The position numbers and the translations under genes are program-made. Positions 38,981-52,960 of a stretch of DNA of 64,000 bases are shown one piece after another (position 1 is the stretch's first letter; the number at the start of each line of letters is the position of its first letter). This DNA is from Letharia columbiana (Eukaryota > Ascomycota > Lecanoromycetes > Lecanorales > Parmeliaceae). The notes beneath the pieces are model-generated. The model saw only the letters and a list, made by a program, of their open reading frames with translations, was not told the DNA's origin and searched no databases. The stretch spans positions 124,001-188,000 of the forward strand of contig NW_023501077.1 of assembly GCF_014066305.1 (NCBI RefSeq), read 5' to 3'.

Positions 38981-41099
38981 CTTACTTTCACTTAATAGAA
39001 GAAAAAGCTAAATACTTAAATATTCTAAAAAGTTATTAAGATTAAAAATATAAGTATATTAATAAATCTCGCGAAGTTTTAAAGATATTAGCTTCGATAT
39101 CTAACGTCTTAATTAAAGCTAGAATTAATATTAATACTTATTATTAACGTAGAAAAATAAAATTAATAAATCTTTAATTACGCGCTATAAGAATATCTAC
39201 TATTTAAATATATATACTTACTCTTAATACTTATACGTCTCTTATAAATTATTATTATTATTTATAATTAAATTTATATTATTTACTCTATAGATTAGAT
39301 AAAATAATATTATAAAATTTTTATCGATATCGCTTTAAAATCGTTTCGATTAAAGATAAATAATAAGAGCTTTAAGACTAAGTTATTTCTAAAATTAAGA
39401 GATTATTATTAAATTATCTATTAACTTCTAAATAGAGATAAGTTTATATTTATTTAAATTATTAATAATAATAAGTTAAAGAGAGTTAATACTAAAGGGA
39501 TTTTTAATTAATAATCTATTAAATTAATAGAGATTTATTAATCTCTTAATTATTAAGAGCTTCTAAATTTTCGTATATCTATCTTTCTATATTTCTATTA
39601 ATTCCCTCTTAAATAATCGCTTCTCTTACTTCGTAGACGCCTCATTAATTAATAAGATTAATTTATATAAAAATTTAAGAAGAAAGTTAAGGTCTTATAT
39701 AATTATATAATTAAGAATAAGTAATAACTAAATAATCTTACTTACGATAATATTAACCTTTCTCTTATACGATCTTATAGACTTTCTCTAAAAATCTTTA
39801 TATCTTAATTAACGCGAGAATTTCTCTTCTACTACTTTAAATATAGACTTTAAAAATCGAAATTCTTTATAAATATTATCTTAATTCGTAAGAACGTTTA
39901 ACTTAGCGACGTCGATTTTAAAATAGAAATCGATTTTAATAAGCGCTATTATTATAAATATATCGTTTAAAAAAAGTATAAATATTAATATAATAATATA
40001 TATAATGCGATAATAAGAAAATATACGTTAGATTAAATAAGATATAAGATAAAAGAAATTTAAATAAGATTATAGGATTTAAGTTAGATATTCGATATTA
40101 TTTTTTAGAATATATATTATATCTTTAATTAATTTTAATTAATTATAAGTAAACTTTAATTAGTATTAACTTTATTAATAACTATCTTAATAATCTTAAT
40201 TAAATATTAATATATTATATCTTTGATTAACTTTAATTAATTATTAATAAAAACTTTAATAAAAGCTTCGGCTAGCGTTAAAATTAATAACGCGTATATC
40301 GATTATAAGAATATAAATTTTACTATTATATCTATTAAGAATATAAATTTATTTAATAATAATATAGATTTTCTAAGATCTATTCTCTATTAATAATTTC
40401 GAGATTAATAATCTTTAATAGAGTTTAAGCGATAATAATTACTTCGATAATTAATATTTTAAAAATTAATACTTATTTTAACTCTTCAATATAAGAGATA
40501 ATAATAAAATATAGCGACTAATAGATACTATATTTATATAATTTTTATTTATTCTTTAATCGATTAATAGATAATTAAATTTCTTTTTTAATAAATATAT
40601 TAATCTTCTTTCTTCTTTATATCTATAAAAATCGATTAATTAAATTATCTTCTCTTTAAATATATATAACTCTTAATAATTTATTCAACTTCGATTATTT
40701 ATATTTAAAAGACTTTTATTTTAATATAAAGATATATTAGCTAGCTAAATATAATAAAATAACTATATATTATAAATAATAATAAATAGATCTAATATAT
40801 TTCTTTTATAATACTTAAGATTATTTTTAAAAATACTACTATCTAAATTAAACGATTTAAATTAAAGTAAAATTAATTTCTTTTATATAAAATATATATC
40901 TCTAAATTATATACTCTATAGACGGCTTTATTATTTTAAAATAAATATATAAATATAGTTTTATATATATAAAAGCGCTTTAATTATATATATATTAAAT
41001 ATAAAGAAACGTTTAAAAGTAATAAAAGTATTCCTCTCCTAAATAGCTTATTATAAACTCTTCCTTTTTATAAATATCTATTAATATAAGATATTTTTT
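38981..41099. other. unidentified RIP-degraded sequence upstream of the transposase
   Basis: Over 2 kb with no recognised gene, LTR or TIR. It may include the 5' part of the Plavaka-like transposase gene, whose true start is not identifiable after RIP. Confidence 0.4.
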
Positions 41100-43349
41100 A
41101 TATATAGATTTATAAATATCTTTAATATAATTATAAAGAATATAAAATTAAAATTAGACTTCGCGATAAGTAAGGCTAGAGTAATAATATATATTCGTTA
41201 AAGTATTAATACGTTATCGATTATTAAAGAACGCGTATCTTATAATTAATTAATAATAAATAAGAGAATATATATCGAGTATATCGCTTCTATAAAAAAT
41301 AATATAAAAATAATAATAAATTTACTAGATATCTACGAGGTTATAGAAAGCGAAAATCGATTCTTTTATACGCGTCTTTTAATATTATAAACCGCGATAT
41401 AATTAATAATATTAATAATTTAATAACTCTAATTATTATAAGAGAAGAAGATATATATTTACTCGAAGATAATATAATTATAAATTCGATATTATAATAG
41501 TAATTAGATAAGTAGAAGATAGAGAAAGAAGAGATAAATACGATATAAATAATAAACCTAAATAATAAGATAATAATATTTCTTATCTCTATAATAGATT
41601 TAAGTTATAATACTATAATTTCGTCTTTAATAATTAACTCTATAGAATTATATTTAAAAGAGCGAAGCGCTAAGAGATTAATAAAATTATAATTCGAATT
41701 AAAGTCTCTTAATTAAATAAAATTAATATCTAATTATTAAACTAAGTTAGACGTTAGATTAATATTTAATATAAATAATTTTTAAAATTTATTTAAATCT
41801 CGAGAAGATTATACGCTAACGCTATAGTTTTTTAAGTTAAAACTCTTCGATAATAATATTAATAAATTCTTTCGCGATATTTATTTATAATAATTCTAAG
41901 ATAACTATAACTTTAATAGCGCGAAATTATTAAAATATAAGATATAGAATATATATAATAATAATATCGACGACGATTAGATTAATTAGTCTTTTAAAAT
42001 TTATAACTTTAATTTTAAATTAGAATTAAAGATATATTACGTTATTTACTTCGATATTATAAGTATTATTAAAGTATTTCTAATATATAAATCTTTTAAT
42101 ATAAGCTTATATTATTAATTTATATATTAAAAAAACGCTAATAAAGCGAGAGTTTATAGCGAGATATATATTACGAATTAATAATAAAAAACGTAGAATA
42201 AGCTATTTAATAGCTCTATCGTTATTTCTATTATTTTAATATTAAATAAAATTTATCTCTTTTAAATATATAAGAATTAATATATTTAATTAATTTATAT
42301 TATAATTAAAAATCTTTAATAAAACGCGTAACGCGCGTATAATAGATCGAGTATAGCGATTCTAGAAATAATATCGATTATTACGAAAAAAGAAGCTAAG
42401 ATCTAAATCTATTATTACGCTTTAAATTTAATAATCGAAGATAACTTCTTATACTCTCGCGATATATTATTTATTAACGAAATATATTTAATAATTAAAG
42501 AATACTTTAAATATAGTATTAATATATAATACGCGAATAATTTAATTCGAAGATATTATCTAATATTAGCTATTATAATATTAAATTATAAAAAATAAGC
42601 GATAATTACTTTAATCTTAAGTAATAGATATTATTCTATATATATAATCTCACCTATAGAGAGAAAGCGATTATATTCTCTAATTCTATATTCTAAATAA
42701 ATACTCGAGTATATAATTAAGTAATTAAGATTATAAAAGAGATATATTAAAAAGATATCGAAATACTTATAAGATATAATATTTTATAATCGTCGTTCTT
42801 TTTATCGACGACTACTTCGCTATTAATATATATCGATTATAATACTTCGATATTCTATACTTCTTAATAATTAAGAAACTTATAAACTATTTATTTAAAT
42901 AATAGATTAAATATATTAAGATTATAAAGATAGAGAATAAGATAAATAAGTTTCTTAATACTCGCTTTTAAGTAATTTTTAGTTATATTAATTTAAGATA
43001 TATCGAGTTTTTAAGTAAGAAGATATAGTAAATAGAAGAGAATAATTAAATCCTATAGAGGACGATAATAACTATCTTTATATTAATCTTAATTAAATTA
43101 AATTTAAATACGCTATATATAAATCGCGCTATTCTTAATCTTATTATACTAGCGAGATATTATTCTTATAATAATAATATTATTTAATATCTACTCATAG
43201 CCCTAGCCTAGATTAATTTATTAAAAAAGATTTTTTAAGTATATAAATCTCTAAATAAAACGATAGATAAAGATTACTTTAACTTTCTAAAGTTTTATAA
43301 TATTAATTACTTACTCGAAATAATATAATTATTTAGCTTACTTAATAAA
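41100..43349 (+). pseudogene. Plavaka-like transposase, N-terminal and central part
   Basis: Plus-strand reading with RIP stops ignored (former Gln/Trp/Arg codons) gives a continuous protein-like sequence. Around 42140-42330 a RVYSEIY block is followed by a tryptophan-rich stop cluster, then a V-x-P-V-I-L-x-S-D-K-T-type block with the presumed catalytic Asp, and a WPIYITIGN-like block. Around 42570-42640 an RRYYPILA-I-x-L-DY-EQA block precedes a C-P-I-C-like pair. This order is the hallmark of the fungal Plavaka family of DDE transposases (CMC superfamily). The reading reaches the Gypsy insertion point at 43349 within a conserved segment (KFYNINYLLE-like). Start uncertain; not functional because of stops and the insertion. 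Confidence 0.78.
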
Positions 43350-43624
43350 TGTTAGGCCTGATACGTTATAGGCCTTAGCGCTGCTTGCGCTAAGGCGTCG
43401 ATATCGCATATTCTATATTAGAGTTCCTTTTAGAGTTTAGTTTTAATAATATACCTCGTATACTTAGAGACTTAACGAATATAGATCTACTTTATATACC
43501 TCGAAGTTTTAATATTTTTTAGAGATTAGTTCTACTATTAAATATACTATTAAATTTTATAACGATACTATATCTTTTATAGTCTATACCCGCTAGCTAA
43601 TTATTAATAAACTATATTCTTATA
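43350..43624 (+). repeat. 5' LTR of Gypsy chromovirus copy 2
   Basis: Starts TGTTAGGCCTGATACG, retaining the canonical TG, and ends CTTATA (CA to TA by RIP). It is the least mutated of the three LTRs at its start. It contains an inverted pair of GGCCTTAGCGC-like sequence near 43370-43395. Confidence 0.9.
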
Positions 43625-46600
43625 ATTCTAATCTCTCTATTTTTTAAAGAAAAAGACTTATTATTATTACGATATTAAGTTTATCTTTAAATTATATAAT
43701 AAAAAATAAAGATAATATCGAGAGTTACTATAGCGTCGATAATAAGTTTAAGAATTTCTTATTAATAAAAGATCTTATTATAGAATAACGTCTTATAATC
43801 GCTAAGGCCGAAAATTATTATCTAAAATAAGAATATAAATTAGTTATATTAGAGGTTTATAATCGCGAGCTTTATAACGCTAACTTATTATCTATAACTA
43901 GCGAGAGTTTATCTACGTTAATTACTATTATATCTCTAGCAAATATATTAATTAAAACGAAAATACTTTATTTTAAAAGAATATATTCTTATAAGAATAT
44001 TAGTAAGAGAGAGTATTTACGCTAGTTTCGCGAAGTCGAAATTAAGTTTTTTATAAGTTTTAAGTATTTTATTATTAATTAATTAAGAATTATTTATTAT
44101 ATATAATTTTTAGAAGATAACTCTAATATTTAATAGTATAAATATTATTAAATTTATAGTCTAAGAAGTATAACTTTTAAATTCTTTAAATAATTCTTAT
44201 TTAATTTAGTAGCGAATCTAATAAATCGTTATCTTCTCGTATATAAAAAGTGAGAGAAGATTAAATAACGCTTTAATTAGAAGATATTTATTTTTAAGAT
44301 TTATTTAAAGAAGCTAGAGGTTTATATAACTTTATTTTCTAAGAAGTATTAGATTAATTTCTTTTTAACTAAATTTAGATTAGAGCTTAAGAATAAGATT
44401 CTAAATATTAATAATATATCGAAATAATAAAAAGAAATTCTTACTTAGACTATTATATAGAAAAAGATTTTAAAATATATACGCTTCGACGACGATTTCT
44501 ATTCGAAGTCTTCGAGGGGGTCCGCTAAGGATAAGTCTTTAAAGAATTAAATTTTAAAACCTAAATTAGCTTTAAATAGCGATATTTATATAATGCGTAT
44601 TTAAGATAATAATATAAAGTATAAAATTAAATTCTTTAACTCTAATTATAAAAAGAATAATTATTTTTATTATAATAAATAAGGTTATTAAATATCTAAG
44701 TATTTAAATCTTAATAAATCGCTTATAATTTATATCGATATAGTATTAATAAAAAAAGATTTAATCTTATAATCGCTTTAGAAGCGAGATAAGAATAATA
44801 ATTAATAAAGATAATTTTTTCTATTCTTATAAAAAAGTAGATAAAGCTTTAAAGTAAATAGAGATAACTCGTTACTCTACTCGATATTAAAGCGTATATT
44901 AATTTAATTTTATAAAAGTTTATAATTTAATAGAATTTAAAATCTTATAACGCTATTTTATTATAATTAAAAGCGTTAAGCAATTAAAGTATATATTATT
45001 ATAGCGTATATTAGCTAAATTACTAATTAATAGATAGTTAAAATTAAAATAGAAAATATAATATACTCTTCTATATTATTAATTAAAAAGACTTTAATAT
45101 TATATTAAGTATATTTAAATTAAATTAATTATAAATATTATTAAACTTAATAATAAAGTAATAGCAATTTAAAGTTAACGCTAATAAATTATAGATTAAA
45201 GAATTAATTAAATTTATTTAAATTATTAAATAGAAGCTAAATATATTTATAATTATATATATTATAATAATATATAGCGAATTAGAAAATAAGCGTAATC
45301 TAGAGCTCTTTTAGAAGTTATTAGAGTTTAATAACGTTTTTTTTAATAAAAAAGTAGAAATCTTATTTACGCTTAAGTAGGGGAATTATATTATTAAGAT
45401 TAAAAGCGATAAAAAGTCGCTATATAGTTCTTTATATAATTTATTTTAAACGAAGTTAGCGAAGCTATAGCGCTATTTAAAAAACTCTCTTTTAGAAAAA
45501 CTAGATTTATTACTTAACTTTCTTAGTTAAAATATTAATTTTTTTTATTTCTAAAAAGAATAGAGAGCTTTATCTTTACGTTGATTATCGAGATTTAAAT
45601 ATAATAATTATTAAAAATCGATACTCGCTATCTCTAATTATTAAGACTTTAAATCGTTTATATAGCGTTAAAGTCTTTATAAAGCTAGATCTTAAGAATA
45701 TCTATTATTAAATTTAAATTAAAAAAGATAATAAATAAAAAATAGCGTTTTATAATTGCTATAACTACTTCGAATATTTAATTATATCTTTTAAACTTAT
45801 TAATATATTAATAACTTTTTAAATATATATTAATAAAGCTTTTACAAATTTAATAAATATAACGTATATAGTATATTTAGATAATATTCTAATTTATAAT
45901 ATTAATTTAGCGAAGTATTAGCGATATATTAAATAAGTACTTAAGCGTTTATACTAGTTTTAACTATACGCTAATTTAAAGAAATATTAATTTTATATTA
46001 AACGAGTTAAGTTTTTAGAGTTTATTATATTTATTAAAAATATCGCGATAGATTAGAAATATATCGCTATTATTAAAAAGTAGTTAAAATTAAAAAGTTA
46101 TTAAAATATATAAGTCTTTTTAGACTTTATTAATTTCTATTAATAATTTATTTATAACTATTTTAGTATAGTAGCGCTATTTATTAACTTACTTAAAGAG
46201 AGTAAAAATAATAAGAAATTTAAATTATTAGAGTGAATAGATAACGCTAAGCTAATATTTTAATAGCTTCGAAGTACTTTTATAATTATACTATTTCTAT
46301 ATTATTATAATTTAAATTTAAAATTATATCTTAAGATTAACGCTTTTAACTTTAATATAGAGATTATACTTTTATAATTAAATAAAAATAATTATTAATA
46401 ATTAATAATATTCTAATTTAAGAAAATAATTTCTATAAAGTAAAATTATAAGATTTATAATTAAGAGCTACTCGCTATTATAATATTTATAAAATAATAA
46501 TATTACTATCTAAAAGATAATACGTTTTATATTAAGATTTTAATAAATTATAATAATTTTAAGAATTTTATAAAATAGAAGAAATTAAACTCTAAATAAA

Positions 46601-49600
46601 TTCGTTAAGCGCTAAAGTTAGTTATTTATAACTTTAAGATTTTTTATCGAGTAAATAAATTAAACTCTATCGACTCGCTATCGCGATATTTTAATTATAA
46701 GAGAATTTCATTATTAAATATTAAACTTTTATTAATATTATAAAATAAGTTTATACTTTAAATTAGCGGCGAGTAATTATAAAGAAGTAAGAAAGTTATA
46801 GCGACGATAGTCTTTATATTTTATATTATTAACATCTAGATAATTATTTCTAGAAGAGAGTTTAAGACTATATAAGAAATTATTTATAACGTATTTTAAA
46901 GATTAATAAAAATATTAATTCGAGATTTATAAATTTATAATAATTAAATAAGCTCTTTTCGAATTAATATTAATAAGTTAATAATTAAGCGTCGCGTATA
47001 TAGTTAAATATAAATTTTAAATTTCGAGAAATTATTAAAATATAATAGTTATCTTTATATTTCTAGAGATAAAGCTTTAAAAGAAGAGCTTATTAGTAAA
47101 TATTATAATAATTTATTATTAGAATACTTTAACGCTATAAAGATATATAAACTACTTATTTATAAATATTATTAAAATAAAAACTTAAAGTAAGTTATCG
47201 ACTATATTAAGATATATAATATTTATTAATAGATTAAAGCTTCGCGATATCGTTTATATAGCGAATTAAGCTCGCTTCTTATCGCTATTAAGTTATAAAA
47301 GAAAATTTCTATAAATTTTATTATTAGTTTATTAGCGAGTAAGTATAAAAATATTATTTACGATATTATTCTAATTATAATAAATTAATTTATAAAAATA
47401 ATAAGATATATTTTTATATTTATTATAATCGATATCGCTTAGCTAGCGAAAGTATTTTATTTTAAAATAATATATCGCTATAATATATTAAACGATATTA
47501 TTAATAATAGAGGCTTTATATTTATTAATAGCTTCTAATTCGTTATTTACTTTTATTTTAAAATTAAGCGATATCTAAATATCGCCTTTTACTTATAAAT
47601 TAATAAGTAGATTAAACGATAAAATTAGATACTAGAATACTTTTTATATATATTCGCTAATAATAAGTAAAATATTTAAATAAAATAACTACTAATAATA
47701 GAGTTCGCTTATATAAATAATTAATATTTCTCTATTAAAATAATATCGTTCTTTCTAATATATAAATATTATTCTAAAATTCGTTAAGAGATTAAAAATA
47801 ACTTTATTAAGAGGAAAATATTTATTATAAATAATAGAATAAAGAAGTTATAAATATTAAGAAATAAGATAATAAAGCGCTTTTATAGCGCGGTTACGAC
47901 TTAATCTAAATATTATAATAAAATATATTAATTTTAAAGCTATAAGATAGATAATTTAATAATATTAGCGATTAAGAATCTAAAGTAGAAATATCTAAAT
48001 AAGAAGTTATCTTATAAATTTATAGAATTATTTTAAATTATAGATAAAATAAAGGTATAGATATATTATCTACTTCTACTCTCGATATATAAAATCTATA
48101 ATATCTTTTATATATCGTTATTTAAATTTTATTATTTTCGCGATTATAATAATATAGTAAAAGTCTTTATATAGATCTTTAATCTTATTAATAACGATAA
48201 GCTTTAAGAGATTAAAGAAATTATTAATAAGATTAAATATAAGAAAGATATTTAATATAAAGTTAAATAAACTAATTAAGATAAAGAGTATAATTAATAA
48301 TTATTAAATAATAAATTTATTAATATTAGCGAGCTAATTTAAGCTTATAAATAGATAAATAATAAGTAAAAGTATTAAATAATAAATAATAAGTCTCTTA
48401 TTATTAAAGAGTTTAATTAATTATATAAATTAATAATAAGTAAGTAAAAGCGATAAAATAAGATATAATTATTAATTAGATTAAATATATTTCTAGATAA
48501 TACTTATACTACGCGTATACTTCTTTATACTTACTACTATTAAGATATAAATTAATAAAATAATTATATTATTTAATTATCTATTAAACTCTATTATAAA
48601 GAGAGTTTATTATATTAGAGTATATACTATTAATATAGATATATTTTTACTTAGAATAACTATTAAAGAACTATTTAGAAATTCTATATTAGCGCTATTA
48701 TTAAAAAAAGATCGTTATTTAAATATTCTCTATTATCTTAATATTAAAGATCGAGTTAAATTTATTAATCTAATTCTTTAATAAGAAGATAATTAAAGTA
48801 TAATCTTTATATTAATATTTATTAATATTCGTTATATATTAATAAAGGCTCTCGAGCTTCTTCTTTAATAACTTATTTATTTTCTTTAATTTCTCTATAT
48901 ACTTATATATCGTTATAAATTAATTTTAAAGATTTATAATTATAATAAGAGTAATCGAAGTCGTCGCTATCGTATATCTCTATAATTTATACTATTAAAT
49001 AATCTTCTTATTAAGCTTAGCTTATTAATAAAATAGCTTTTAAGATTATTTAACGCGACGATAGCGCTATATTAATTTCTTTATCTATATTTAAAGATAT
49101 AAAGGAATTTTAATATAGCGATTAATATCGCGCTTTTCGATCTTATAATTATTATAAAAAGAAGATTTATTTTAAATATATAAATTATTATCTTAGTAAA
49201 AGTAAGTTCTATATAATAAATTAGATATTAGAATTTATTAGTAATTATATATATAAAGCGATAATAATAGAAATAGTTAAGAGTTAATAATCGCGCCTAT
49301 AAAGCGATTATACACTTATTATTAAAGTTATTATTATTATTAAAAAAGAATATTATAAAATTATTAGTCTATATATTAACGCGATTAATAATAATAAGAT
49401 ACTTATAATAAAGAGAAGTAGATTACTAATATAATAAGATATACTATATTTATATTAATATTAATATTAATATTATAATATTAAAATAAGTACTTATAAG
49501 AGAGATATTAGAAGTTATAAAGAATAAAAATAAATAATTTAAAAGAGATTTTTATATTCTCTATTATAGCGCTATTACTAGTAAATAATATTTAATAATA

Positions 49601-50197
49601 TAAATAGTAGTAATATGGTAATGTTTTACTACTATCTATAAGACCGCGTTACTTAGCTATTATTATTATTTCTACTATTATTAATTAATAATTAAAGATA
49701 TTATTATAAACGCGTCGCTCTATTAATTACTTTTTTTAAATTCTTATAATAAAGATTATTATTATATTACTTCGCTATAAATATAATATATTATAAAAAT
49801 AATATTATTTATAGAAAAACTCTTCTCTCTTCTTTTATTTACTAGATTTTTAAGATTTTATTATAAATTTTTAAATCTAATATTATTCGCTATAAAGATT
49901 ATTAACTAGCGCTATAAAAACGTTAATATTAAGCGTATTAGTTTATTATAAATTATTATTAATTAATATTATAAAAGTAATATTATTCTCGAAGATAATA
50001 TTAATATTATTATATAATATATTAATAACGCGTCTACGGCGTATAAGAATTATTTCTATTATATTATTAAAATAATATTATAATCTTAATAAATTAACTC
50101 TTTTCTCTTATTTCTTTATTAGAATTTAAAGGTTTTTTAATAAATATTCTATTTTTATTTAAGCGTCTAAGAATTAAGACTTAAAAGAAAAGATAAT

Positions 50198-50472
50198 TAT
50201 TAGATCTAATACGTTATAGGCCTTAGCGCTACTTACGCTAAGACGCTAATATCGTATATACTATATTAAAATTTCTTTTAGAGTTTAATTTTAATAATAT
50301 ATTCTATATATTTAGAGACTTAGCGGATATAGATCTACTTTATATACCTCGAAGTTTTAATATTCCTTAGAGATTAGTTCTACTATTAAATATACTATTA
50401 AATTCCATAACGACACTACGTCTTTTATAGCCTATGTTTACTAGCTAATCGTTAGTAGACTACGCTCTTATA
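50198..50472 (+). repeat. 3' LTR of Gypsy chromovirus copy 2
   Basis: It is 275 bp, aligns end to end with the 5' LTR, and its start is RIP-altered to TATTAGATCTAA. It is followed directly by the ATAAA target copy. Confidence 0.9.
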
Positions 50473-50477
50473 ATAAA

Positions 50478-51000
50478 TTAACTACTTAAACGAAGAAAAA
50501 GACATATATTAAATTCTTTAAAAAATATTATAAACTAATAAATAAGCATAATAACTATATTAAATAAATTATACGTTACGATATTATATATTAGAAAATA
50601 ATTATAATACGTAATCTCGTTAAGTACTAAGATATAGAAGTATTATTATCTATAATTAAGAGATTATAAAAGAAAAAGAAGAAGATTAAAACGAGAACTT
50701 CTTTAAATTTTTATATCTGAGATTAATAAGCGAATAATAAAAAGTGTAATATTATAAGATAAATCTATTATTATAATAGTCGTTATTAATAATTAATAAA
50801 GGTTATTACTAAATAATTAAAGTTAAATACTTTTCTCGAAGCTCTAGTTACCTTTATTTAAATAAATCGAATAAAATCGAGGAAATATTATTTATTTAAG
50901 AGAGATAATAATATTAATATACGTAAAGCGAATTATAAATAAGTATATTAATATTTAATTCGTATCTATTTTAATATTCGATATTAAAAGACTCTTAAGA
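50478..51000 (+). pseudogene. Plavaka-like transposase, C-terminal part after the Gypsy insertion
   Basis: Directly after the target duplication the plus strand resumes the transposase reading (TYIKFFK, INKHNNYI, RYDIIY blocks), matching the C-terminal region of Plavaka-type proteins in which an L-F-G-P-type stretch (left side of the insertion) leads to a Glu-rich, helical segment. Joining 43349 to 50478 restores the frame. The 3' end is uncertain. Confidence 0.6.
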
Positions 51001-52699
51001 AGAATTCTCTAGATATAGCTCGCTTATTTAAAGACGTTGTTATTTATAAATTTATCGATTAACTCTTTTAAAAAAGGTGGCGTAGAAATTACGCTTAAGT
51101 TTATAAATATAACTAGTAAACCTTTAATATTAATAAGATTCTTTTAAGGAAACTAATAGAGGAAATACTAGTCGTAATAAAAGTAATAAACCTAGCTCGC
51201 AGAGATTTCAGATAAAAATCGACTTATCTATAGAGTATTTTTATAAAGATATTTAAGTATTAATATAATAGATAAGTTTAGAAATATTATAATATAATAA
51301 AAGTAGAAAGAACGCAGTTATTAATAGCGCGGAATTTAAAAACTCTTAAAAAACGACGATTCTATAGCCTTATAAATATTAAGAGAAATATATATATTAT
51401 ATTTATATTAATAAAAGATAAGAAATTTTATTATATTAATAGCTTTATCGACTTTAATTAATATAATAATATTTATAATTTAAACTTTCTAAATAAGAGC
51501 TATAAAGTAATAAAGAAGATTAATATACGCTATACTATAAGATAATAAAGATATTAAAGATCTAGATCTTAGAATATTAAAAATAGAATTAAATATATAA
51601 CGAATAAAATTAATTCCAATTACTCTTCTCGACTTAAATATCTTTTTTAACCTAAATATCCTTCTTAACTCGAATACCCTTCTCGACTTAAATAACTTTT
51701 AGATTATCTTTAGAGTTCGTTAAGTAAAGAGAAGTTTTATAATTATAGAATATATACGTAAATATTATAATTAGAAAGAGAAGAGAGAATAAGCTCTTTT
51801 TTAGTTAGAAAGACGTTAATACGCTTTAAAAAGTATCTAATTAAGTATTTCGACGCCGAAGACTACTATTAAACTAATTCGCGACTTCTTATAACTTAAA
51901 GAACGTCATCGTCTATAATAAAGGCTATTATCTAAAGTTCTCTTAAGTTATTAATAGTCTATACGATAATATTAGAACTAAGATATATTATTTTAAAAAT
52001 ATAATAAATTAGAAGAAAGTTTTAACGTAAGCTATTATAAAGAATATAAAACGATAAGAATTATTAATAATCTATATAATAATACTAGAATCGAAATATA
52101 TTATTTTAAAAATATAATAAACTAGAAGAAAGCCTTAATATAAGATATTATAAAAGAAGATCTATATATATTACTACTCGCTATATTCTTATATATATAA
52201 TTATTTAAAAGTTAAAACTTCTAACTTAAAAAAGTCGATTTCGATTTTATAAAAAAAATATTCGATATTTTAACGAGTATTAATATATATAAATTCCGAA
52301 GAAATTTAAATATTAAGAGAAGAGATTAATAGAGTTAAGATTAAGTAATAGAGATATAAATATATATTATCGATCTTTATATATATTATATTAACTTTAA
52401 CGCGATTATAGCGATAAGAAAATATATTAATAACGATTTTTCTTCTTAGATAATTAGCGCTTATAAGATATATTATAAATAATAATATTCTTATCTTTAA
52501 TAGAGAAGATAGATTACTTAATATAATAATATAAATTTATATATATAGATTTAATATCTAGCGATAATATTATTAAATTAAATCGAATTAAGCTTATAGC
52601 ATAACTAAGTTAAATTAAACTCGACTTATAGAGTTAAATTAATATCGCGAATTATAGAAATAATAAAATATTAATATAAGACGATTATTATTTCTAAAA
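51001..52699. other. degraded 3' region of the Plavaka-like element
   Basis: AT-rich, slightly less depleted of G and C than the rest of the nest. It contains four 18-bp tandem units (51626-51697). No gene was recognised. Confidence 0.4.
51626..51697 (+). repeat. four tandem copies of an 18-bp unit
   Basis: Units at 51626, 51644, 51662 and 51680 are of the form TTCTCGACTTAAATAtCt and differ mostly by transitions. An 18-bp period could have encoded a hexapeptide repeat if the region was once coding. Confidence 0.8.
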
Positions 52700-52960
52700 A
52701 AATTATCTAAATAGTATATAGTAATTACTAAATTAGCGAATATTATTCGAATAATATATAGTAATTATTAAATTAACGAATATTATTCGAATAGTATATA
52801 GTAATTATTAAATCGATAAATAGTATTTTAATAATAAATAGTAATTGCTAAATCGGCGGATAATGTATGAAAAGTAGATTATAGTTACTAATTAGGCGGA
52901 ATTTAAGTAGATTTTAATTAGATTTACTAATCCGACGGATTTTATAATTTCCGCGACCAA
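52700..52960 (-). repeat. sub-terminal repeats of the Plavaka-like element
   Basis: At least four units of about 40 bp, each containing a form of TAGTAATTACTAAATCGGCG. Read on the minus strand, the motif is CCGCCGATTTAG(C/T)AA(C/T)TA. The same motif occurs twice near the left end of the MITE at 53499-54060 and at the matching place in the MITE at 14535-15103. Sub-terminal repeats are typical transposase-binding sites of CACTA/CMC elements. Confidence 0.75.

Larger units (their letters stand above)
43350..50472 (+). mobile_element. full-length Ty3/Gypsy chromovirus, copy 2
   Basis: 7123 bp, two LTRs of exactly 275 bp, and a 5-bp target duplication ATAAA at 43345-43349 and 50473-50477. Reading through RIP stops on the plus strand gives gag (about 43960-44720) with a zinc knuckle of the CX2CX4HX4C type near 44650-44710, a presumed protease region, reverse transcriptase (about 45555-46150; YLDD-like box near 45877), RNase H (about 46300-46680), integrase core (about 47290-47790) and a chromodomain-like segment (about 48205-48355). 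About 1.8 kb of non-pol sequence precedes the 3' LTR, as in copy 1. Chromodomains steer chromoviruses to silent chromatin, which fits an insertion within another transposon. Inactive through RIP. Confidence 0.93.
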
